Below are positions 1 to 5,914 of a stretch of 7,298 nt of DNA, one piece after another. Positions within the stretch are counted from its first letter, which is position 1; every line of letters begins with the position of its first letter. The DNA is taken from the NCBI GenBank assembly GCA_910577155.1, contig CAJTMS010000068.1, positions 1-7,298 on the forward strand, read 5' to 3'. The position numbers were made by a program, and so were the translations under genes. The notes under the pieces were generated by a model. That model worked only from the letters and a program-made list of their open reading frames with translations, was not told where the DNA came from and made no database searches. The stretch is from an uncultured Mailhella sp. GTDB taxonomy: Bacteria > Desulfobacterota > Desulfovibrionia > Desulfovibrionales > Desulfovibrionaceae.

Positions 1-35
1 GGCGGGCTTTGCTATCCTGCCGTTTCTTCACATTA

Positions 36-64
36 TTTACAAGCCGTGTATTTTTAAGTATCAT
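36..64 (+). promoter_or_regulatory. sigma70-type promoter candidate for the MBL hydrolase gene
   Basis: TTTACA at 36-41 (5 of 6 to the -35 consensus) and TATCAT at 59-64 (5 of 6 to the -10 consensus) are separated by exactly 17 bases. The predicted start of transcription is near 71, immediately before the ribosome binding site AAAGGA (73-78), so the leader would be only about 14 bases. Bases 1-35 show no supported feature; a tail of an upstream gene cannot be shown because no frame gives a recognisable sequence. Confidence 0.5.
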
Positions 65-84
65 GCCGGCAGAAAGGAAAGAGT

Positions 85-963
85 ATGTTTGAGTGTATAC
101 AAGTGGGTGAAAACACCTATTATATTGCAAATCCTGTCAATGTGGGATTATATATAGAAAACGGCGGGGCATGGATTATCGACACGGGCATTGACGCTCG
201 TGTGGGCAAAAAAATTATTCAGCGCCTCCATGAAAATAACTGGAAGCCGAAAGCCATTATCAATACCCATTGCCATGTGGACCATGTGGGCGCCAATGCG
301 TGGCTGCAGAAGGAATTTAATATCCCCGTTTATTCCAACGGAATGGACTGCTATTTTATTGAACATACCATTCTTTCCAGTATGGCGCTCTGGGGAGCAT
401 TTCCGCCAAAGTGTCTGCAGGGTACCCTCTTTACTGCTCAGGACAGCAAAAATGTACAAAGCATTTATGACGCCCCCCTGCCAAAGGGCTTTGAGATTAT
501 TCCTTTTTCCGGGCACAGCCTGTATATGTTTGGCTTGCGTACGCCGGACAATATTGTGTTTACTGCCGATGAACTCTGCAGTGCCCATATTTTGGAAAAA
601 TATAAAATCGCCTTTAATTACTGTCTGGAACTCTATTATAAAAGCTTGGAAGATGCTGAAAAACTGACGGCAAAACTTTTTGTGCCCGCCCATGGAGAGC
701 CCTTTACGGACATTAAAGAATATGTTGCCGTAAACCGCAAAGCAGTGCTGGAAGTGCACAGTCTGATTTTGGAAAAATGCAAAACACCCCAGAGTTTCGA
801 TATGCTTCTGCAGTATATTTTCAACCATTATGAGCTGAATATGACCCTTGCCCAGCATGCCATTGTGGGCTCCACCATACGTTCTTATCTTGCGTGGCTT
901 ACAGATGATGAGCTCATAGAACCTGTTGTTGAAAACAATATGCTGTACTGGCGGACGAAATAA
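85..963 (+). CDS. MBL-fold metallo-hydrolase (metallo-beta-lactamase superfamily)
   Basis: This 292-residue protein has the full metal-ligand set of the metallo-beta-lactamase fold. The THCHVDH motif gives H62, H64, D66 and H67; the remaining ligands are H144 (SGHS), D162 (TADE) and H203 (PAHGEP). Such a set normally binds two metal ions and activates water for hydrolysis of esters, thioesters or amides; some relatives are oxidoreductases. IIDTG at 31-35 is the usual early strand and turn. Residues from about 220 to the end form a helical, winged-helix-like extension often seen in stand-alone hydrolases of this superfamily, not in true beta-lactamases. There is no signal peptide, so it is probably cytoplasmic. 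The start is supported by AAAGGA at 73-78, six bases before ATG. It is probably monocistronic, since the next gene converges on it. The substrate cannot be told from the sequence; antibiotic hydrolysis is unlikely. Confidence 0.9.
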   Translation: MFECIQVGENTYYIANPVNVGLYIENGGAWIIDTGIDARVGKKIIQRLHENNWKPKAIINTHCHVDHVGANAWLQKEFNIPVYSNGMDCYFIEHTILSSMALWGAFPPKCLQGTLFTAQDSKNVQSIYDAPLPKGFEIIPFSGHSLYMFGLRTPDNIVFTADELCSAHILEKYKIAFNYCLELYYKSLEDAEKLTAKLFVPAHGEPFTDIKEYVAVNRKAVLEVHSLILEKCKTPQSFDMLLQYIFNHYELNMTLAQHAIVGSTIRSYLAWLTDDELIEPVVENNMLYWRTK

Positions 964-976
964 AGGAATATGCCCC

Positions 977-1020
977 GCGGCAAAACCGTTACGGGCAATG
1001 GTTACAGCGGTTTTGCCCGC
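977..1020. terminator. Hairpin between convergent genes, probable bidirectional terminator
   Basis: GCGGCAAAACCG (977-988) pairs with CGGTTTTGCCCGC (1008-1020): 12 base pairs with one bulged C at 1018 and a 19-base loop. It lies 13 bases after the hydrolase stop codon and 35 bases from the end of the converging MATE gene, where a shared terminator is expected. Neither side has a clean U-run next to the stem, so it may act only weakly as an intrinsic terminator. A smaller GGGATAATCCC element follows at about 1032-1043. Confidence 0.45.
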
Positions 1021-1054
1021 AGAAGGGCGGGGGATAATCCCTCCAAGAAAAAAA

Positions 1055-2428
1055 TTACTTGCTGATTTTTGCTTTGATTTGTTCTTTGTTCAGCTTTTCC
1101 AAGCGGGAAATGCGGATATTGACTAAGATACTCATGCAGACAAGGGCGAGGATAAGGGCAATCCAAAAACCGTAAACCCCAAGGGGATTCACGAGAAAAT
1201 CCGTATAACACAGGGTGTAGCCGAGGGGTACGGACAATACCCAATAGGAAAAACAAGAAATTACAAAAATTGCCTTGGTGTCATTATATCCGCGCAGGGC
1301 AGAAAGTACGGACATTTGGATATTGTCTGGAATCTGGTAAATTGCCATTAAAATCAAAATGGAACTTGCAAGGCTAATCACCATGGGATCATTGGAGTAA
1401 AGGTGCGCAATTTCTTCCCTGAAAAAAATAATGCCGCATAAACAGGCAATGCCGATAAAAAGTCCCATGATCATGCTTGTCTGCCTGTTTTCTTTAGCCC
1501 GTACCAAGTCGCCTGCACCCAAATACCGCCCAATCAAAATGCTTGTTGCCGTGCCAAGGGAAAGGGGAAACATAAAAACAAGCCCGCTGGTGGTCATTGC
1601 CACCTGATGACCTGCCACAATGGTTTTGCCAAGGGGGGATATGAGCAGAGAAATCAGGGAAAAAGAAGAAACCTCCAAAAGCAGGGCACAGGCAATGGGA
1701 AAACCCAGACGGCTGACCCGTTTTAAAATCACAAAATTGGGTCTGTTGATTTTGAAGGTATAAGGACTGTATTTTTTCAAATAATACAGCATGATAAAAA
1801 ACATAAGCCAGCAGACTACGGCTGTTGCCAGCCCGCAGCCGGCCCCGCCTAAGGCAGGCATGCCAAAATAGCCGAAAACAAAGATAAAATTTAACGGAAT
1901 ATTGCAAAATAGCGCCACAAAGCCCGCAATCATGGCAGGGCGGGTATAGGATTTTGCTTCAATGAAAAAACGGGTTACAAAAAAGAGCAAAAAGGCAGGA
2001 GCTCCCCATTTGATATAAGAAAGATATTGGGAGGCGATGGCTGCCATTTCCCTGTCAATATCGAGGTAATGCAGGTAGGCATAGGAACCGAGGCTGAAGA
2101 GGGAGATTAAAAGGACAGCCAGCAAAAGCGCAAGCCAAATGCCCTGCCGCCAAAAGCGGTTGAGGCTTTCTTTTTTGCCTGCTCCCAGCCCCTGTGCAAC
2201 AAGGGGACCAATGGGGATGAGTATGCCCTGTCCGAAAAGCAGGAGAGGTACCCACATGGCGCCCCCGATGGAAACGCCTGCCATATGGGCTGTGCCTGCT
2301 TTGCCTGCAACGACAGAATCCACAAAATTCATGGACATCTGGGCAAGCTGTCCCAATAAAATGGGCATGCCTAAATGGAGCAAATCACGTGCATGTTTTT
2401 TGAAATTTTGGAAAGAAATCATCGTCAT
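1055..2428 (-). CDS. MATE-family multidrug efflux transporter, NorM type
   Basis: The 457-residue protein has the length and hydrophobic pattern of a 12-helix MATE exporter, two six-helix bundles in the inner membrane. It would export cationic drugs, dyes or metabolites in exchange for Na+ or H+. The first helix reads PILLGQLAQMSMNFVDSVVAG (22-42), the NorM/MdtK signature, and D37 matches the conserved helix-1 aspartate important for coupling in NorM. PLVAQGLGAG (75-84) is also typical, and GRYLGAG in the second half is its counterpart. The C-terminus is a short lysine-rich cytoplasmic tail. No Shine-Dalgarno sequence precedes the first ATG (2428) or the in-frame third codon ATG (2422), so either may be used. 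The permease gene ends 36 bases upstream on the same strand; co-transcription and perhaps translational dependence on that gene are likely. The substrate is unknown. Confidence 0.92.
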   Translation of the reverse strand: MTMISFQNFKKHARDLLHLGMPILLGQLAQMSMNFVDSVVAGKAGTAHMAGVSIGGAMWVPLLLFGQGILIPIGPLVAQGLGAGKKESLNRFWRQGIWLALLLAVLLISLFSLGSYAYLHYLDIDREMAAIASQYLSYIKWGAPAFLLFFVTRFFIEAKSYTRPAMIAGFVALFCNIPLNFIFVFGYFGMPALGGAGCGLATAVVCWLMFFIMLYYLKKYSPYTFKINRPNFVILKRVSRLGFPIACALLLEVSSFSLISLLISPLGKTIVAGHQVAMTTSGLVFMFPLSLGTATSILIGRYLGAGDLVRAKENRQTSMIMGLFIGIACLCGIIFFREEIAHLYSNDPMVISLASSILILMAIYQIPDNIQMSVLSALRGYNDTKAIFVISCFSYWVLSVPLGYTLCYTDFLVNPLGVYGFWIALILALVCMSILVNIRISRLEKLNKEQIKAKISK

Positions 2429-2464
2429 ATTAAAAACTGAAATTTTGCTTGTGCCTGAAACATG

Positions 2465-3766
2465 TCAGGAAACAATGAAATTAATGAGAAAACACAGCGA
2501 AATAATCCACAAAAGAGGGGAAAGCTCCCTTCCCCTGCCTATGCAGGTTTGGATAATGCAATAGCTGATAAAACCGAGCCCAAATCCCGATACTATGTTA
2601 TAGGTAAAGGGCATGCTTACAATGACTAAAAAAGCCGGCAGGCTTTCGCCTATATTGGAAAAATCAATTTCCCCGATATCCTGCATCATAAAAGCTCCTA
2701 CCAAAATAAGGCAGGGGGCGGTGGCAAAGCTCGGGATAAGCTGAACAAGGGGGGCAAAAACCAGCGACACAAGAAAAAGCGCTGCACAGGTAATTGCCGT
2801 AAGCCCTGTGCGTCCGCCTTCGGTAATGCCGGTAATGCTTTCCAGATAACTGGTGACAGGGCTTGTACCCAAAAGCGAGCCCATGAGCGTGCCTGATGCG
2901 TCTGCCAGCGTTGCAGGCTTGAGCCCGCGGATAATGCCGTTTTCGTCCTCACCCAGTTTGGAAGAAAGACCTATAAACGTGCCCATGGCGTTAAATAAAT
3001 CCACCATGGTCATGCTGAAAAAAACGGCAAGAAAGCTGATTTTCAGTACCTGCCCGAATTGCAGATGCAGAAATACAGGCGAAATACTCGGTATATCCGT
3101 GCTGATAATATCGGGAATTCCTTTGGGAGCAGGGCTGACCCCAAGCAAAACAGCCGCAGCGGTAATGGCTAAAATGCCCCATAATAACGCACCTTTTACG
3201 CCTCTGTGCAAAAGCGTGACCGTAAAAATGAGCCCCAAAACGGCAAGCAGGGCGGGGAGTTGGGATAAATCCCCCAGCATAAGCATGGTTGCGTCATTTT
3301 TGACGGTTATGCCTGCATTTTGAAAACCAATTAACGTAATAAAAAAACCGATGCCCACGCCAATGGCGATTTTCAATTCTTTTGGCACTGCCTGCATAAT
3401 ATATTTGGGAATATTCAAAAGCGCCGCAAGTGTAAAAAGCAGACCGGAAATAAAAACTGCGGCAAGGGCATTTTCCCAGTTCAGCCCCATGCCGTGCACA
3501 AGGGTATAGGTAAAAAAGGCATTAACCCCCATGCCGGGCGCCAGCGCAATGGGTAAATTCGCAAAAAATCCCATTATCAGTGTGGGCAAAACGGAAGCCC
3601 AGACCGTTGCCGTAAACGCCGCCTGCAAAGGCATGCCGCTTTCTGAAAGCAAAAGCGGATTGACAAGCAAAATATACGCCATGGACATAAAGGTGGTAAA
3701 ACCGGCAACAATTTCTATTTTTAAATTGGTTTTATATTTTTCAAAATGGAAAATTCTTTCAAACAT
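2465..3766 (-). CDS. NCS2-family purine nucleobase permease, AzgA/PbuG type
   Basis: This is an inner-membrane proton symporter for purine bases (adenine, guanine or hypoxanthine). Members of this branch include PbuG and PbuO of Bacillus and GhxP and AdeP of E. coli; which base is carried here cannot be told. The protein has 433 residues from the chosen start, normal for the family, and some 12-14 hydrophobic segments. Signature stretches are ALAPGMGVNAFF (74-85), DLFNAMGTFIGLSSK (256-270) and TSYLESITGITEGGRTG (305-321), which form the substrate and proton sites in relatives. An ATG five codons upstream (3781) is in frame but has no ribosome binding site. The ATG at 3766 has AGGA (3776-3773) six bases before it, so I chose it. 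It is the first gene of a likely two-gene transcript with the MATE exporter. No purine riboswitch is visible in the upstream gap, and only weak promoter-like sequences are present there. Confidence 0.93.
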   Translation of the reverse strand: MFERIFHFEKYKTNLKIEIVAGFTTFMSMAYILLVNPLLLSESGMPLQAAFTATVWASVLPTLIMGFFANLPIALAPGMGVNAFFTYTLVHGMGLNWENALAAVFISGLLFTLAALLNIPKYIMQAVPKELKIAIGVGIGFFITLIGFQNAGITVKNDATMLMLGDLSQLPALLAVLGLIFTVTLLHRGVKGALLWGILAITAAAVLLGVSPAPKGIPDIISTDIPSISPVFLHLQFGQVLKISFLAVFFSMTMVDLFNAMGTFIGLSSKLGEDENGIIRGLKPATLADASGTLMGSLLGTSPVTSYLESITGITEGGRTGLTAITCAALFLVSLVFAPLVQLIPSFATAPCLILVGAFMMQDIGEIDFSNIGESLPAFLVIVSMPFTYNIVSGFGLGFISYCIIQTCIGRGRELSPLLWIISLCFLINFIVS

Positions 3767-3841
3767 ATGTTTTCCTGTCATAATCAGTAAAGAGATAGTG
3801 TACTTACATTAAAAGCATAATAAAATCAAGAAAATTCAGGT

Positions 3842-3870
3842 TTGACACAATTTTAAAAATTCATTACAAA
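3842..3870 (+). promoter_or_regulatory. Promoter candidate for the Fur-family regulator
   Basis: A perfect -35 box TTGACA (3842-3847) is followed after 17 bases by TACAAA (3865-3870, 4 of 6 to TATAAT). Transcription would start near 3877, leaving a leader of about 16 A-rich bases without a Shine-Dalgarno sequence. The gap 3767-3893 is shared with the divergent permease gene. No clear Fur box is visible in it. Confidence 0.5.
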
Positions 3871-3893
3871 AAAAGAAAAAAAACGGGTTTGTT

Positions 3894-4415
3894 ATGCAAA
3901 AAAAGACAGAAAAAAAAGCAAACAGCCAAATGAGCAAGAATGCTGTTGTGGAAAAAGACCTGAACCACTTTCTCATGCTCATGGATCAAAAAGGGCTGAA
4001 TACAACCAAACAGCGCGTCAATATCGCAAAAGTCTTTTTTTGCATGGCCGACCACCATTCCCTTGAAGAAATTTATTCCGAAGTCCATAAAAAATACCCC
4101 AGCATAGGACAGACAACTGTCTACCGTACCATAAAACTGATGTGCGAAGTGGGACTTGCAAAAGAACTGCACGCAGGCGAAGGCTTTGCCCGTTATGAAG
4201 TCAATATAGCCAAACAGCATCACGACCATTTAGTGTGCAAAGAATGCGGGAAAACCGTGGAATTTACCATGCCGGAAGTGGAAAAAATCCAAATGGAAAT
4301 AGCCCAGCAGCATGACTTTACCTTGCTGGATCATCATCATATTTTGCTGGGTATTTGCGGCGCATGCCAAGGAAAAAAATGTAGGGTGAAGCTAACGGAG
4401 GGCAAAACAGAGTAA
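3894..4415 (+). CDS. Fur-family metal-responsive transcriptional regulator
   Basis: The 173-residue protein is a Fur-superfamily repressor, a dimer that binds DNA when loaded with metal. The winged helix includes GQTTVYRTIKLMCEVGLAKEL (72-92) as recognition region. The dimerisation domain carries HHDH (109-112), CKEC (115-118) and CGAC (155-158), the two Cys pairs of a structural zinc site. The sensor-site positions corresponding to E81 and E101 of E. coli Fur are glutamates here (E102 in RYEV, E123 in VEF), whereas PerR has aspartates at its equivalent sensor positions. This favours Fur (iron) over PerR (peroxide), although zinc or manganese sensing cannot be excluded. It is about 25 residues longer than typical Fur proteins because of a lysine-rich N-terminal extension (1-21). 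Neither ATG 3894 nor the in-frame ATG 3930 has a clear ribosome binding site, so the extension could be shorter. It has its own promoter candidate and is divergent from the permease. Confidence 0.93.
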   Translation: MQKKTEKKANSQMSKNAVVEKDLNHFLMLMDQKGLNTTKQRVNIAKVFFCMADHHSLEEIYSEVHKKYPSIGQTTVYRTIKLMCEVGLAKELHAGEGFARYEVNIAKQHHDHLVCKECGKTVEFTMPEVEKIQMEIAQQHDFTLLDHHHILLGICGACQGKKCRVKLTEGKTE

Positions 4416-4460
4416 TGCCCCCATAAAGAGTTTTGGCTGAAGCCTGTATACTCTGTTTTG
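4403..4460 (+). repeat. 12-bp perfect inverted repeat across the regulator's stop codon
   Basis: CAAAACAGAGTA (4403-4414) is the exact reverse complement of TACTCTGTTTTG (4449-4460). The 34-base loop contains a small GGC-TGAA-GCC hairpin (4435-4444). The left arm covers the last codons and most of the stop codon of the Fur-family gene. In RNA this would be a stable 3' structure. It shares bases 4458-4460 with the next hairpin, so the two cannot both form fully. Confidence 0.6.
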
Positions 4461-4483
4461 GCAGTACCAAGCCAACATTTTTT
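4458..4483 (+). terminator. Rho-independent terminator candidate after the Fur-family gene
   Basis: The stem TTGGC (4458-4462) / GCCAA (4471-4475) has an 8-base loop, followed by CA and the run TTTTTT (4478-4483). The stem is short, but the U-run and its place 43 bases after the stop codon fit an intrinsic terminator. From here to 4674 the sequence is AT-rich and I see no gene. An AGGAG-like stretch near 4534 has no usable start codon after it. Confidence 0.5.
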
Positions 4484-4674
4484 ATCAAATGTATGCATGT
4501 ATTTTATCAATGGCAGAAATAGTTTTTTAAAAGAGGAGAAAATAAAAATTTTAGCGAGGGGAGAGAAAGGGTTGGTTTCTATATAATATATTGATTTATA
4601 ATAAAAAAATCGTTATGCTTTTTTATTTGTTTTTCGGAGCGGGCTTCATTATTTCATAATTTTTTTAAGCGATA

Positions 4675-4703
4675 TTGACACAATACTGCAACATACCTAT
4701 TGT
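4675..4703 (+). promoter_or_regulatory. Promoter candidate upstream of a structured RNA
   Basis: A perfect TTGACA (4675-4680) is followed after 17 bases by TATTGT (4698-4703, 4 of 6 to TATAAT). A TATAAA lies five bases further on but at poor spacing. Transcription would start near 4710, and no protein-coding frame follows. The next landmark downstream is the long hairpin at 4759-4833, so this promoter may drive a small RNA of about 120 bases. Confidence 0.35.
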
Positions 4704-4728
4704 ATAAACAGCCATACGCTCTTTTGTG

Positions 4729-4742
4729 ATAACATTTGTTAT
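4729..4742. promoter_or_regulatory. Perfect 14-base palindrome, possible operator
   Basis: ATAACATTTGTTAT is a perfect 6-2-6 dyad about 20 bases after the predicted start of the candidate small-RNA transcript. With its flanks (TGATAAC...GTTATTG) it loosely resembles half-sites of Fur-superfamily operators (TGATAAT-like), but the right half matches less well. Its place just downstream of a promoter would suit a repressor site. This is only a resemblance; an unrelated regulator or chance in AT-rich sequence are alternatives. Confidence 0.3.
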
Positions 4743-4758
4743 TGTTACCCTAATGACA

Positions 4759-4833
4759 AAAGGCTTTTTACGGGCTTTGCCCAAAAGCAGGCGTCCCTAC
4801 CTGCATTTGCCTGTAAAAAGCCTTTAAATTTTT
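4759..4833 (+). ncRNA. Candidate structured small RNA or long terminator hairpin
   Basis: AAAGGCTTTTTACGGGC (4759-4775) pairs with GCCTGTAAAAAGCCTTT (4809-4825) over 17 base pairs, one of them G-U. Inside, GCAGG (4787-4791) pairs with CCTGC (4800-4804) around an 8-base loop, and AAA/TTT extends this stem past an A-A mismatch. Only the 7-base TTTGCCC (4776-4782) is left as a one-sided bulge, and it can instead pair as GGGC-TTT-GCCC (4772-4782). The hairpin is followed by AAATTTTT (4826-4833). Stem, bulge and U-run suggest the 3' end of a small transcript, perhaps starting near 4710. It matches no RNA family I recognise and is too short for 6S RNA. It could also be just a terminator, in either direction, or a mobile hairpin repeat. 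Confidence 0.4.
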
Positions 4834-5210
4834 CCGCATTTGACGCTCCTGCTCAGACTGACATTTTCCCTTTCCAATGTTTTTTATTTTCTGATACGTG
4901 CTGTGACATACCAAAAATACTTGCTGTGTATCTTTATATTGCTTTGTTGCGGAAAAAGGTTGATAAACAAATAAATTCCTTCAGTTACAAAAAGTAATCT
5001 TTTTATGAAATAATAATACGCGATGATGGGGAAGGGGAAGCTGCAGCCGTTTGCGAATGAACAAGCTCTAGGGACAGCGACAGCAGGGCTAATCATTTCC
5101 CCCATAATAAGAGAAACTGTAAATTTTTGTAATTAAATCTCACTCTTATAAAATCAACCCAATACTATGACAAAGCTCTTTATTTCATTCTCGGCTGCAA
5201 AAGAAAAGGC
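4834..5210. other. Intergenic stretch without a convincing gene
   Basis: This AT-rich segment has no supported coding region. A G+C-richer patch at about 5021-5100 holds a 37-codon frame on the plus strand (ATG 5023 or 5026; it begins MMGKGKLQPF and contains ATAGLIISPIIRE) with no ribosome binding site, and an open frame on the other strand. Its composition differs from its surroundings, so it might be a worn remnant of a gene, but no family is recognisable. Confidence 0.4.
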
Positions 5211-5238
5211 TTTACAAATTATTAATAATACTTATAAT
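5211..5238 (+). promoter_or_regulatory. ssrA promoter
   Basis: TTTACA (5211-5216) and a perfect TATAAT (5233-5238) are 16 bases apart. Transcription would start near 5245, giving a leader of about 18 bases that is removed to make the mature tmRNA 5' end. The strong -10 box fits a highly expressed stable RNA. Confidence 0.75.
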
Positions 5239-5351
5239 TTATGCAGTGGAAACACCCCTTATGGGGGCGCATTGGCTTCGACGTGGATGAAGAAGCCAAA
5301 GTTGCAGGTCGAGGCGCCGCTGGCCTCGTAAAAAGCGGCAACAATGTAATT

Positions 5352-5387
5352 GCAAACGACGATTACGCTTACGCATACGCTGCTTAA
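5352..5387 (+). other. tmRNA tag-peptide reading frame (ANDDYAYAYAA)
   Basis: Reading from the resume codon GCA (5352-5354), the message codes for ANDDYAYAYAA and stops at TAA (5385-5387). With the alanine brought by tmRNA itself the tag is AANDDYAYAYAA. The first part, AND, and the codons GCA AAC GAC equal the start of the E. coli tag, which supports the resume point. The end is AYAA where most tags have ALAA or AVAA. The codons GCT TAC GCA TAC GCT form an Ala-Tyr repeat. A TTGCA/TGCAA hairpin follows the stop codon. Confidence 0.85.
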
Positions 5388-5621
5388 TTGCAGTTTGTGC
5401 AACTTGAGTTCAATTTAAGAACTCACGTCAATCCGGGAAATGCCTAATATCCCGGTGCGATGTCATTTTATCAGGCTGGCAGAACCCTTTGCCCTGTGGG
5501 GGAACTGCGAGATCTTACGCAAGGCTAACCATGGACAGCCTGTTTGGGGGTGATGTGCATGGTGATTTTATACCCAAACTAAACCTGTAGACGCTTTGCG
5601 TGGATTGTTCGCGGACGGGGG

Positions 5622-5644
5622 TTCAACTCCCCCCGCCTCCACCA
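5622..5644 (+). other. Putative attL core at the ssrA 3' end
   Basis: The T-loop, T-stem 3' strand and acceptor end of ssrA (5622-5644) are the usual crossover region for integrases that target tmRNA genes. An integrase gene of the right type begins 270 bases downstream in the same direction. No second copy of this segment occurs in the window, so attR is outside and the exact core length cannot be fixed. Confidence 0.45.
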
Positions 5645-5660
5645 TCACAAAAATTTCATA

Positions 5661-5702
5661 AAGCCCCGTAAGACCTCAAAAGTCTTGCGGGGCTTAGCTT
5701 TT
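5661..5702 (+). terminator. Strong intrinsic terminator after ssrA
   Basis: AAGCCCCGTAAGAC (5661-5674) pairs with GTCTTGCGGGGCTT (5682-5695) over 14 base pairs, one of them G-U, around a 7-base loop. AGCTTTT follows. It begins 16 bases after the tmRNA CCA end. If the element joins at the ssrA 3' end, this terminator belongs to the element and now ends the host's tmRNA transcript. Confidence 0.8.
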
Positions 5703-5747
5703 AAGCCGTTCTTATAGTATCAGGACACATCATAAATACCCTTTACA

Positions 5748-5914
5748 TACCGTAAAATTTACGGTATTTTTTACGGTATCGGAGATAAATACAAAACTGA
5801 TACCGTAAAATAGCTATTTTTCTTTATATTCCTATTTGTTAGGTAAATATTGTTAGATTTAAGCAGCCATTTTTACGGTATCCAAAATTGAAAATAAAAG
5901 GAAATACCGTAAAA
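5748..5914. repeat. Six copies of TACCGTAAAA, probable integrase arm-binding sites
   Basis: The 10-mer TACCGTAAAA occurs at 5748-5757 (+), 5758-5766 (-, first base of the reversed copy missing), 5769-5778 (-), 5801-5810 (+), 5871-5880 (-) and 5905-5914 (+). The first two abut as an inverted pair. All lie between the ssrA terminator and the integrase start, and the last shares its final A with the ATG and sits between ribosome binding site and start codon. Tyrosine integrases with an N-terminal arm-binding domain bind short repeats beside the attachment core, so arm sites are the simplest reading. The last copy could also let the integrase, or a separate repressor, limit its own expression. 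A 7-base direct repeat TTGTTAG (5836-5842, 5850-5856) lies in the largest gap. Confidence 0.65.

Larger units (their letters stand above)
5263..5644 (+). ncRNA. ssrA: Transfer-messenger RNA (tmRNA, SsrA)
   Basis: tmRNA, with SmpB, rescues ribosomes stalled on broken messages: it is charged with alanine, enters the empty A site, and supplies a short reading frame whose product tags the stalled protein for proteolysis. The 382-base one-piece gene has a 7-bp acceptor stem GGGGGCG (5263-5269) / CGCCTCC (5634-5640, one G-U pair) and the encoded end ACCA (5641-5644). The D-like region TTGGCTTCGACG is typical. The T-arm is GGGGG-TTCAACT-CCCCC (5617-5633). Pseudoknot 1 is visible upstream of the tag in GAGGCGCCGC...GCCTCG and GCGGC (about 5310-5339). 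The tag frame is at 5352-5387. The 3' end appears to serve as integration site for the element to its right, which keeps the gene intact. Confidence 0.97.

Noticed and set aside
2..157. Possible tail of an upstream membrane-protein gene in frame 2
   Set aside because: It would overlap the hydrolase by more than 70 bases and run through a good promoter and ribosome binding site; no family is recognisable.
148..858. Long open frame (236 codons) on the minus strand
   Set aside because: It lies wholly within the well-supported MBL hydrolase gene; the translation has no recognisable domain and no ribosome binding site supports it.
2139..2564. Plus-strand open frame of 141 codons
   Set aside because: It is antisense to the start of the MATE gene and the end of the permease gene and has a proline- and methionine-rich sequence typical of shadow frames.
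3767..3893. Purine riboswitch upstream of the nucleobase permease
   Set aside because: The conserved loop and junction sequences of the purine aptamer are not found on the minus strand of this 127-base gap, and there is no terminator-like switch.
4646..4666. ATTAT-TTC-ATAAT hairpin with a U-run as a terminator
   Set aside because: A five-pair A-T stem with a three-base loop is too weak to call in such AT-rich sequence.
4884..5105. Minus-strand 73-codon open frame
   Set aside because: There is no ribosome binding site or recognisable motif, most of it is AT-rich, and its composition changes sharply within the frame.
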